Origin: Opitutaceae bacterium
GTDB lineage: Bacteria; Verrucomicrobiota; Verrucomicrobiia; Opitutales; Opitutaceae
Direction: 5' to 3'
Length of the DNA stretch: 21,968 bases
Assembly: GCA_029979145.1 (NCBI GenBank)
Contig: JAPOIC010000005.1
Coordinates: forward strand, 1 to 21,968
The notes under the pieces were generated by a model, which was not told the DNA's origin, ran no database searches, and saw only the letters and a program-made list of their open reading frames with translations. The stretch's first letter is position 1; the number at the start of each line of letters is the position of its first letter. Below, piece after piece: positions 15,895-21,968 of the stretch. Both the position numbers and the translations under genes were made by a program.

Positions 15895-16497
15895 TCAGGG
15901 CTTCGCGGCGCCGGCATTAAGCTCCGCCGGGGCGGGCCGGTTGAGTTGTCCCGCCAACGGGGTTGATTGTGCGTGGGTCGTGCGCTTGACCACCCTTTGG
16001 AAGAACAGGTTGTTTGGCACCTGATAGGTCGTGCCATCCTCGGCTTCCAAGGTGGTGAAGAAGAAATTCAGGTCGACCACGCGGCCCTTCATGTTTTCCG
16101 ACTGCAGCTCGATGGTGTCGCCGATCTGAAAGGGCCGCAGGACCAGCAGCAGCAGCGTGGCGGTGGTGTTGCTCAGGATGCTCCACACGGCGACGAAGCC
16201 GATGGCCACCATCGCAAGAATGGTCGAGAGCATCGCCCAGATGCCGCCGAGTTCGAAACCGAAGACCCCGAGCACAAGGATGAAGGTCACGCCGTAAACG
16301 ACGACGCGGGCGACCTTGCGCAGCGGCAGCACGTCCGTGGCGGTCAGGCTGGTTTTGCGGGCCAGCAGAGTCAGCGCGCGTCGGACGGCGAGCTGGCAGA
16401 TCAGTCCAGCGATCAGCACCAGCACGGCGACCGGCACGGCGGCGAGCAGCTTCGGCAGGTGTTCTTGGAAGGCGTGGAAAAGATGATCCAGGGTCAT
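15895..16497 (-). CDS. Small mechanosensitive channel of the MscS family
   Basis: This 200-residue inner-membrane protein has three helices near 17-38, 64-83 and 87-120, and the third carries the Gly/Ala-rich pore pattern (MLSTILAMVAIGFVAVWSI). The beta domain follows with LRPFQIGDTIEL (120-131), GRVVDLNFFFTTLEAEDG (138-155) and YQVPNNLFFQ (158-167), standard for MscS. It is shorter than E. coli MscS (286 residues) because the C-terminal alpha/beta vestibule domain is missing, so it is a minimal form. The ATG overlaps the TGA of the upstream kinase gene in an ATGA, showing translational coupling. It probably releases solutes on osmotic downshock; a specific link to sugar use is not evident. 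Confidence 0.9.
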   Translation of the reverse strand: MTLDHLFHAFQEHLPKLLAAVPVAVLVLIAGLICQLAVRRALTLLARKTSLTATDVLPLRKVARVVVYGVTFILVLGVFGFELGGIWAMLSTILAMVAIGFVAVWSILSNTTATLLLLVLRPFQIGDTIELQSENMKGRVVDLNFFFTTLEAEDGTTYQVPNNLFFQRVVKRTTHAQSTPLAGQLNRPAPAELNAGAAKP

Positions 16498-17402
16498 GAG
16501 TCGAGAGAGGCGAGGGCGGGCAAGGTTTCGTCGTAGTCGGGAGTGGCGCCGCGATGGGCGGCGACCCACTCGCCGAGGCGGGTGGCGCGGGTCAGGCACT
16601 CCTTGTCCGGCAGACGCCCCGCGACGAGGCCGGACAGGAGTGACGCGAGAAAGGCATCCCCGGCACCCACGGTGTCGGCGACCGTCACCTCACGGCCGGG
16701 CTCCCAATGCCAGGCGCCGCCGCGCAGGAGACCAGCACCGCGGGCGCCGGCGGTGATGCAGACCGTGCCGGTGTGAAAACGGCGGACGAGCTCGCGGGCA
16801 TCGTTTTCCTCGCGACCGGCGGATTCGTCCGAGTGGTCGACGAGGCGCGCGGCCTCCGCGGCGTTGAGCTTGAGGACGGTGGCCTTGGCGGCGAGTTCGC
16901 GGACCAAGGAAAGGTCATCGTGCGGTGGGCGCAGGTTGACGTCGAAGACGCGTTCGGCGCCCGCGGGCAATGTAGCGAGCAATCGATCGAGCGCCGCGCG
17001 GTTGAAACCGGAGCGCTGGGCCAGCGAGCCAAAGACCAAGGCGCGGGCGGACATCGCCGGGCCGAGGGAATCCTGATCGGTTGCGATCTGGTCCCACGCC
17101 ACGCTGGTGGTGATATCGTAGGAGGCGTCGCCGTTGGCGGAGAGTTCGGCGCGCACGTAGCCGGTGGGCAGGCCTTGGTGCAATGCGATGGTATCCGTGG
17201 AAAGGCCCCAGGCCTTGATGCGACGCAGCAATTCATCGCCGAGGAGGTCGCGCCCCACGGCGGAGACGAGTTTCACGTCGGCGCCGTGCCGGTGCAGGTG
17301 GTAGGCGGCGTTGAACGGTGCGCCGCCGGGAAAGAGGCCGGCCGGGAGGAAGTCCCACAGGATTTCGCCGAAGCAGAGAATGACGGGCTTTGGTTCACTC
17401 AT
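16494..17402 (-). CDS. PfkB-family carbohydrate kinase, fructokinase-like
   Basis: This 302-residue ribokinase-fold sugar kinase has an N-terminal substrate motif FGEILWDFLP (11-20), PGGAPFNAAYHLHRHG (25-40), VSAVGRDLLGDELL (46-59), LPTGYVRAEL (78-87) and VAWDQI (101-106), matching the fructokinase group more than 2-keto-3-deoxygluconate kinases. FDVNLRPP (153-160) is standard. The ATP/anion-hole signature DTVGAGDAFLASLLSG (243-258) holds the catalytic base D249. It probably phosphorylates fructose or a similar ketose. It is co-transcribed with the MscS gene through a 4-bp overlap and is divergent from the Gfo/Idh/MocA oxidoreductase, with a 171-bp shared upstream region in which I found no clear operator. 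Confidence 0.9.
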   Translation of the reverse strand: MSEPKPVILCFGEILWDFLPAGLFPGGAPFNAAYHLHRHGADVKLVSAVGRDLLGDELLRRIKAWGLSTDTIALHQGLPTGYVRAELSANGDASYDITTSVAWDQIATDQDSLGPAMSARALVFGSLAQRSGFNRAALDRLLATLPAGAERVFDVNLRPPHDDLSLVRELAAKATVLKLNAAEAARLVDHSDESAGREENDARELVRRFHTGTVCITAGARGAGLLRGGAWHWEPGREVTVADTVGAGDAFLASLLSGLVAGRLPDKECLTRATRLGEWVAAHRGATPDYDETLPALASLDS

Positions 17403-17573
17403 GATTGCCGAGGTGACGATGGGTGACCGATGGGTCGTGGTGCAGACGCGATGGCTGGCATCTGGACCGAGTAAGACGCAGAGGGGTCCGTCGAACAAGT
17501 TTTCAGACGGCGAATTGGCGGTTTTGAATTGAGCGCACCGGTGAATCCCGACTTGCTGCGCGCCGTAACCCCT

Positions 17574-18626
17574 ATGAGCACCCGCAAATTCCGCGTTGGA
17601 ATCATCGGTGGCGGCGGCATCGCGCAGGCTGTCCACATCCCCGGTTGGAAGAACCTCCCCGAAGTTGAGATCGTCGGCGTGGCCGATGTCTCCGAACCCA
17701 CGGCGAAGAAGGCGGCCGACGCGGCCGGTGCCTCGCAGGTGTTTTCGGATTACCGCGATTTGCTGAAGCTCGATCTCGACGCGGTAGACATTTGCACGCC
17801 GAACAAGGTGCACACGCCTGCCGTGCTTGCGGCGCTCGCCGCCGGCAAGCACGTGCTGTGCGAGAAACCGCTCGCGGTCACCACCGCCGAGGTGCGTGAG
17901 ATGGGCCAGGCGGCCGACGCCAAGGGTCTCAAGCTCATGACCGGCCAGCATCAGCGGTTCACCACGCCGGGCGTCGCGGCCAAGGCGTGGATCGATGGCG
18001 GCAACCTCGGCGAGGCCTATCATGCTCGCGTGCGGGCCATGCGCCGCGCCGGCCTGCCGCCCGCGGCGGGATTCATTGACGCCAAGCTTTCCGGCGGCGG
18101 CCCCTGCATGGACATCGGCGTGCACGCGCTCGACCTCTGCATGTGGCTGATGGGTTTCCCGAAACCCGTGCGCGTATCCGGCTCCGCCAAAACGGTTTTC
18201 GCCAAGGGGCATGGCATGCCAAATCTCTGGGGCGCGTGGGACCGCGAGCGTTACTCGGTCGAGGATTTCGCGACGGGTTACATCCACTTCGACAACGGTG
18301 CCACCATGGTGCTCGAGTCCGCGTGGATGAGCCATCAGGAGGAGCAGGAGGAACTGCTCGCCCAGCTTTACGGCACGAAGGGCGGCTTAAAGTGGCCGGA
18401 CGCGAAGTTCGTCACCGTGGTCAACGGCACCCATGCGCAGGGCTCGCTCACGCATCCCGTGCACGTGCAGCACCCGCACTGGAACGAGATCGCGGCGTTC
18501 TACGACTGTGTCGTCAACGGCAAGCAGTCGCCCGTGCCGTGGACTGAGACCATCAAGGTTATCGCGATCCTCGAGGCGATCTACGCCTCGTCGACCGAAG
18601 GCCGCGAGGTCGTGCCGAAGCTCTGA
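17574..18626 (+). CDS. Gfo/Idh/MocA-family NAD(P)-dependent oxidoreductase
   Basis: This 350-residue enzyme has a Rossmann fold (VGIIGGGGIAQAVHIPGW, 8-25) and the family signature AGKHVLCEKPLAVT (90-103) with the catalytic Lys in EKP. The GGGPCMDIGVHALDLCMWLMG segment supplies the conserved Asp and His (DIGVHALD) of the active site. Members oxidise or reduce sugars and cyclitols, or act on sugar nucleotides; the substrate is not predictable. I chose the ATG at 17574 (MSTRKFRVGIIGGG) over a TTG at 17529, which would add 15 unrelated residues. It is followed 13 bp downstream by the palindromic repeat that separates it from the convergent enolase-superfamily gene. Confidence 0.93.
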   Translation: MSTRKFRVGIIGGGGIAQAVHIPGWKNLPEVEIVGVADVSEPTAKKAADAAGASQVFSDYRDLLKLDLDAVDICTPNKVHTPAVLAALAAGKHVLCEKPLAVTTAEVREMGQAADAKGLKLMTGQHQRFTTPGVAAKAWIDGGNLGEAYHARVRAMRRAGLPPAAGFIDAKLSGGGPCMDIGVHALDLCMWLMGFPKPVRVSGSAKTVFAKGHGMPNLWGAWDRERYSVEDFATGYIHFDNGATMVLESAWMSHQEEQEELLAQLYGTKGGLKWPDAKFVTVVNGTHAQGSLTHPVHVQHPHWNEIAAFYDCVVNGKQSPVPWTETIKVIAILEAIYASSTEGREVVPKL

Positions 18627-18639
18627 GGCGCGCGGATGT

Positions 18640-18744
18640 TGTAGGGCGGGGTCGCTGACGCGTCCTCCATAGGCTCGGCGACGGAGGAACCCCGCTTCGA
18701 ATTGAGTTCCGCTGGCGTGGCGGGGTCAGCGACCCCGCCCTACA
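18640..18744. repeat. Palindromic GTAGGGCGGG-family repeat between convergent genes (copy C)
   Basis: The terminal arms TGTAGGGCGGGGTCGCTGAC (18640-18659) and its exact inverse (18725-18744) pair over 20 bp. An inner hairpin TCCTCC/GGAGGA lies at 18663-18688, and the right arm by itself folds (GGCGGGGTC-AGC-GACCCCGCC). It fills the whole gap between the Gfo/Idh/MocA and enolase-superfamily genes, which face each other, and may end both transcripts. Confidence 0.9.
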
Positions 18745-18750
18745 TTCGGA

Positions 18751-19989
18751 TCACAGCCGCGTGATGCGGTGGTTGTTCGTGCCGGACTTGAACAACGAGT
18801 CGTGCAGGCGCACCCCGAGGCCGGGGCGCGTCGGCAGGGCGGCGTGCCCCGCGGAGATCACCGGCAGTTCATCGATGATCTCTCTATAAAAACTGCGAAT
18901 GTGCGCGCGCACCGTCTCCTGGTAGCAGCAGCCGGGCACGGCGGCGTTGACATGCAGGCCGGCGAACAACGTGAGCGGACCGGTGCAGTCGTGCATCGTG
19001 ACGGGCACGTTGTAACCCTGCGCGAGGTGGGCGATGCGCACCGTCTCCGAGATGCCGCCGGCCCAGGTGGGATCGACCATGACGTAGTCCGCGGCCCGAT
19101 TTTCCAGCACCCGTGCGTAGTGTGGACGATGCAACAGCATCTCGCTCACCGACACCGGCAAGCCGCACTGGCGGCGGAAGTCGGCGACGGTTTCCAAGTT
19201 GTCCATCTTGAGGATGTCCTCGAGCCAGAGGGGCTTGATGTCCTTCAGCGCATCCGCGATCCGCAGCGCGGCCGGCAGCATGAAGAAGCCGTGGCCGTCG
19301 ACCATGAGCTCGAGCTTGGTGCCCACGGCTTCGCGCACTTTGCGCAACGGCGCCACGGCCTCCTCGAGGTCGTCGAGGCTGATACGCATGCCGCCGGAGC
19401 GATGCGCCGCGCGGTCAAAGCACCAGACCTTCATCCCGCTGTAACCCTCGGCCACAAGTTCTTGCGCGAGGCCAACGGGATCGTGGAAGAGTTGATAACT
19501 GTCGTTCAGCGGACCGGGCTCGCCGAGTGATCCGTAACCCGGCCAGCCGGGTTTGCCGCCGGGGCGGCGGCCGTAGCTCGGGTTGCCGCAGCTATTGTAG
19601 ACCGGCACCGCATCACGCACGGGCCCGCCGAGCAGGCGGTAGATCGGTTGCTGGCAGACTTGACCGAGGATGTCCCAGAGGGCCAGGTCCACGGCAGAAA
19701 TCGCGCGCATCTCCGCGCCGCCGATGCCGAAGTTGCCGAAGCGCTCGTAGAAAAACCGCCAGTGGCTTTCCACCGCCAGCGCTTCCGCGCCAAGCAGACG
19801 TTCGCACATCCAGTCGTGAATCAGCGCCGCCACCGCCGACGGACCGTAATAGGTTTCGCCGTGCCCGATGATGCCGGCGTCGGTGTGGATGCGCAGCAGG
19901 AGCAGGTTGCCCATCAGCTCCGACGGCGCGATCGTCTCGACGGCTGTGATTTTCAACTGGGCGGGCGGCGGAGTGAGGTAGGGGAGCAT
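18751..19989 (-). CDS. Enolase-superfamily (mandelate racemase/muconate lactonizing) enzyme, probable sugar-acid dehydratase
   Basis: This 412-residue enzyme starts at the ATG ending at 19989 (MLPYLTPPPAQLKITAVETI). The N-terminal capping domain (13-125) ends in AVDLALWDILGQ (99-110). In the barrel, the Mg ligands are D231 (LMVDGHGFF), E257 (WLEDIL) and E283 (VSEML). The general acid/base pair of the mandelate racemase subgroup is H333 (VTMHDCTGP) with D306 (MVDPTWAGG), and K187 lies in GMKVW. Members with this layout mostly dehydrate acid sugars. A Gly/Pro-rich insertion (about 135-165) lies at the start of the barrel. It is divergent from the PQQ sugar dehydrogenase gene (103 bp), so oxidation of an aldose to an aldonate and its dehydration may be linked; this is inference. 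Confidence 0.92.
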   Translation of the reverse strand: MLPYLTPPPAQLKITAVETIAPSELMGNLLLLRIHTDAGIIGHGETYYGPSAVAALIHDWMCERLLGAEALAVESHWRFFYERFGNFGIGGAEMRAISAVDLALWDILGQVCQQPIYRLLGGPVRDAVPVYNSCGNPSYGRRPGGKPGWPGYGSLGEPGPLNDSYQLFHDPVGLAQELVAEGYSGMKVWCFDRAAHRSGGMRISLDDLEEAVAPLRKVREAVGTKLELMVDGHGFFMLPAALRIADALKDIKPLWLEDILKMDNLETVADFRRQCGLPVSVSEMLLHRPHYARVLENRAADYVMVDPTWAGGISETVRIAHLAQGYNVPVTMHDCTGPLTLFAGLHVNAAVPGCCYQETVRAHIRSFYREIIDELPVISAGHAALPTRPGLGVRLHDSLFKSGTNNHRITRL

Positions 19990-20022
19990 GGCGTTCCGGC
20001 GGGCAAACCAATCCGCCCGGAC

Positions 20023-20053
20023 GCCCGGGCGCAAGCCCGCGGGCCGGCCGGCC
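20023..20053. promoter_or_regulatory. GC palindrome cluster in a divergent intergenic region
   Basis: GCCCGGGC (20023-20030), GCCCGCGGGC (20035-20044) and GGCCGGCCGGCC (20042-20053) lie close together in the 103 bp between the divergent enolase-superfamily and sugar dehydrogenase genes. They may be protein-binding sites or simply GC-rich low-complexity DNA. Confidence 0.2.
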
Positions 20054-20092
20054 ACGCTTGCCCAGCTGCGACGCGGTGGATTCACTCGGGAC

Positions 20093-21493
20093 ATGCCCCA
20101 CCTTCGATCGCTTGTTCCCTTGGCTTGGATTGCTTTGACTGGTGCAGTGACGACGCAAGGCCAGGACGTGCGCGAGTTGTATCAAACGTATTGTGCAAAC
20201 TGCCACGGGGCGCGCTTGGAGGGCGGGTTGGGCGGCAACCTTGTCGACGACACTTGGAAGCACGGTGCCGATGACGATTCGCTGACGCGGGTGATTCGCG
20301 AGGGCGTCGTTGACGCGGGCATGCCGGCCTTTGGGGCGACGCTCGATGAGGCGCAGGTGCGGGGGCTGGTTGTCTACCTCCGCGAGATGGGTGCGCGGGC
20401 CGCGGCGGCCCAGACCGAGTTCAGCCGACCCACGCCAGAAACCGTCACAACCAGCGAGGTGCAGCGGTTTCGGTTGGAGGTGGTCACGGACCGATTGGAG
20501 ATTCCGTGGTCGCTGGCGTTTTTGCCCGACGGGCGCCTGCTCGTGACCGAGCGCGCCGGCCGGCTGCGCGTGATCACGGATGATCGGCTCGAGCCGGGGC
20601 CGATCACGGGTACCCCAAAAGTCTGGGCGCAGAGTCAAGGCGGACTGATGGCGGTCGCCGTGCATCCGGAGAATGCGACGAATGGCTGGATCTACCTCGC
20701 CTTCAGCGACCCGGGCTCCGGCGGTTCCGCGATGACGGCGATTGTGCGCGGGCGCATTCGCGAAGGGCGTTGGGTCGACCAAGAAGACGTGTTCCGCATT
20801 CCCGCGCCGTATTACAAGCGCGGCGGCGTGCACTTTGGCTGCCGGATGGTCCTGCACGACGGCTACCTGTTTTTCACCCACGGCGAACGCGGCGCGGCGA
20901 CGGATGCGCAGGATCTCTCGCGCCCGAACGGCAAGGTGCACCGCGTGCATGACGACGGCCGCGTGCCGGCGGACAATCCTTTCGCCGGACGACGCGATGC
21001 GTTTGCGACCATCTGGACCTACGGTAACCGCAACCCGCAGGGCCTCGCGCTGGAACCGGCCACGGGCACGCTATGGGAAACCGAGCACGGACCTCGCGGT
21101 GGCGATGAACTCAACGTCATTGAGCACGGCCGCAACTATGGCTGGCCCGTCATCACCTACGGCATGAATTACAACGGCACGCCCATCACCGGCGAGACGG
21201 TCCGCGAGGGGATGGAGCAACCGGTGGTGCATTGGACACCGTCGATCGCGGTGGGCGACATCGCGTTTTATTTGGGTGATGCTTTTCCTTCGTGGAAGGG
21301 CAATCTCTTCGTGACCGCGCTGGCCGCGGAAGAATTGCGGCGGCTCGTTATCACCGACGGCCGGGTGACGCATCAGGAAGTGGTGTTCAAAGGCATCGGC
21401 CGAATTCGCTCGGTGGTGACCGGTCCCGATGGCGCGCTTTACATCGGCCTCGAAGGCCCGGGCCGCGTGGTGCGATTGGTGCCGGCGGAGTGA
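20093..21493 (+). CDS. Periplasmic PQQ-dependent sugar (sorbosone-type) dehydrogenase with N-terminal cytochrome c
   Basis: The 466-residue protein has a signal peptide (1-24), a one-heme cytochrome c domain (CANCH 34-38, distal Met in AGMPAF 75-80) and a six-bladed GSDH/Asd-type propeller (about 125-466). Propeller marks: IPWSLAFLPDGRLLVTER (137-154), SQGGLMAVAVHPE (181-193), GGVHFGCRMVL (244-254) with probable catalytic His 247, YGNRNPQGLA (310-319), the TEHGPRGGDELN segment (330-341) and GRNYGWPVITYG (346-357). Such enzymes oxidise aldoses or sorbosone in the periplasm and pass electrons through the heme to the respiratory chain. I chose the ATG at 20093 because it gives the signal peptide. 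No PQQ synthesis genes are in the window. Confidence 0.93.
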   Translation: MPHLRSLVPLAWIALTGAVTTQGQDVRELYQTYCANCHGARLEGGLGGNLVDDTWKHGADDDSLTRVIREGVVDAGMPAFGATLDEAQVRGLVVYLREMGARAAAAQTEFSRPTPETVTTSEVQRFRLEVVTDRLEIPWSLAFLPDGRLLVTERAGRLRVITDDRLEPGPITGTPKVWAQSQGGLMAVAVHPENATNGWIYLAFSDPGSGGSAMTAIVRGRIREGRWVDQEDVFRIPAPYYKRGGVHFGCRMVLHDGYLFFTHGERGAATDAQDLSRPNGKVHRVHDDGRVPADNPFAGRRDAFATIWTYGNRNPQGLALEPATGTLWETEHGPRGGDELNVIEHGRNYGWPVITYGMNYNGTPITGETVREGMEQPVVHWTPSIAVGDIAFYLGDAFPSWKGNLFVTALAAEELRRLVITDGRVTHQEVVFKGIGRIRSVVTGPDGALYIGLEGPGRVVRLVPAE

Positions 21494-21502
21494 GGATACA
21501 TT

Positions 21503-21573
21503 GATGGGGACTGAATGAGAGGGACGCGACGCCCCCGTCACGTTTTCCGGGGCGAGGGCGCCCCGGCTCCATC
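21503..21573. terminator. GC hairpin unit after the sugar dehydrogenase gene
   Basis: CCGGGGCG-AGGG-CGCCCCGG (21547-21566) is a perfect 8-bp stem with a 4-nt loop, 53 bp past the stop codon. It sits near one end of a unit bounded by GATGG (21503) and CCATC (21573). There is no T-run on the plus strand; on the minus strand the hairpin is followed by AAAACG. It is distinct from the GTAGGGCGGG repeat next to it and could be a terminator or a second repeat family. Confidence 0.45.
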
Positions 21574-21581
21574 GTGCTTGG

Positions 21582-21659
21582 TGTAGGGCGGGGATTCCAA
21601 TCCCCGCCGCGTATTCGGTTTCGGTAGCGAAAGGCGGGGAACGGAGTCCCCGCCCTACA
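21582..21659. repeat. Palindromic GTAGGGCGGG-family repeat between convergent genes (copy D)
   Basis: The two 27-bp outer arms (from TGTAGGGCGGGGATTCC at 21582, and ending GGAGTCCCCGCCCTACA at 21659) are inverted copies matching at 24 positions. Each arm also folds on itself (GGCGGGGA..TCCCCGCC), so the unit can form either one long or two short hairpins. It lies 3 bp from the stop codon of the convergent peptidase-like gene. Confidence 0.9.
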
Positions 21660-21662
21660 TCC

Positions 21663-21968
21663 CTATCCCAACCGCTCGGGCTCCACCGGCGTTTCCACGG
21701 CTTCATTGCCTTCCCGCGTGACGCGGTAGGCGCGCTTGCCGTCGCGCCAGGTGACGGCGCGGTCGAACTGCTCGTTCACGAAATGTAGTCCTACGCCGTC
21801 CTCGACGGCGAAGCCGGGCATCATCGTGCCGTCGCCGACGAACTGCCGGTAGGACGGTCGCCGGGCGGGTTCGCCATTGTAGTGCGGCGAGCAACTGCCG
21901 TTGAGCCAGCTGAGGCAGTCGAGCGGCGCGAGCGGCAGGCCGTTGGAATCGGTATGACCTTGCTGGAA
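21663..21968 (-). CDS. Peptidase S51/dipeptidase E-like (type 1 glutamine amidotransferase-like) protein, C-terminal part
   Basis: The gene enters from the right edge and ends at a TAG at 21663-21665; 101 residues are visible and the start is outside. The segments SCSPHYNGEPARRPSYRQFV and PGFAVEDGVGLHFVNE, followed by KRAYRVTRE, match the C-terminal part of peptidase S51 proteins, where SPHYDxE-R and the A-x-DDG pattern carry the catalytic His region. Asn replaces the usual Asp in PHYNGE. Family members are Ser-dependent peptidases such as PepE and cyanophycinase, or uncharacterised relatives. The nucleophile region is not visible, so activity cannot be judged. Confidence 0.75.
   Translation of the reverse strand, partial: FQQGHTDSNGLPLAPLDCLSWLNGSCSPHYNGEPARRPSYRQFVGDGTMMPGFAVEDGVGLHFVNEQFDRAVTWRDGKRAYRVTREGNEAVETPVEPERLG

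Noticed and set aside
17403..17573. Possible operator in the divergent kinase/oxidoreductase region
   Set aside because: Only a loose direct repeat (GACGATGGGT, GACCGATGGGT) was seen; it is too weak to call.

Overview
The window is about 22 kb of GC-rich chromosome. Its gene content fits a Verrucomicrobiota member of the Opitutaceae type (Opitutus or Lacunisphaera relatives): a PEP-CTERM protein with a VPEPSTW tail, a cytochrome c/PQQ sugar dehydrogenase, a Cus-type metal efflux pump, FolE2 in the pterin pathway, and a GTAGGGCGGG-type palindromic repeat scattered between genes. This placement is inferred from gene style only; no rRNA or tRNA gene is present.

Layout. 1-1819 (minus): start of a secreted protein, cut by the window edge, and a His-rich COG0523 zinc-type GTPase. 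1942-3327: a membrane isoprenylcysteine-methyltransferase-like protein (minus), divergent from rsmG (plus). 3450-4541 (minus): a DUF5916/CBM9-like outer-membrane protein gene that has lost its barrel. 4619-10055 (minus): a metal-efflux operon in the order Cys-rich exported protein, CusB-like adaptor, CusA-like permease. 10225-12449 (minus): an MBL-fold hydrolase and pyruvate kinase, 2 bp apart. 12580-14893 (plus): a PTPS-II type pyruvoyl-tetrahydropterin synthase, FolE2 and a short-chain dehydrogenase, which together could make a tetrahydrobiopterin-like cofactor. 14977-15894 (plus): PEP-CTERM protein. 15895-17402 (minus): fructokinase-like PfkB kinase overlapping a small MscS channel. 17574-21493: a Gfo/Idh/MocA oxidoreductase (plus), an enolase-superfamily sugar-acid dehydratase-like enzyme (minus) and a cytochrome c-fused PQQ sugar dehydrogenase (plus), which look like sugar oxidation and catabolism. 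21663-21968 (minus): 3' part of a peptidase S51-like gene.

The most notable observation is a family of self-complementary repeats with TGTAGGGCGGG/CCCGCCCTACA ends. Two copies (18640-18744 and 21582-21659) lie between convergent genes, where they could act as two-way terminators. Two more (6612-6682 and 4898-4958) lie in frame inside the CusA-like permease gene and are translated. These two sit in cytoplasmic loops at equivalent positions of the two repeated halves of the permease, which resembles the protein-coding palindromic elements described in Rickettsia. The second most interesting point is the compact three-gene pterin cluster, whose PTPS has the CxxxxxHGH active-site spacing of the true tetrahydrobiopterin enzymes rather than of QueD. 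No CRISPR array, phage, transposase or integrase was seen. No stretch longer than 300 bases is without a gene.
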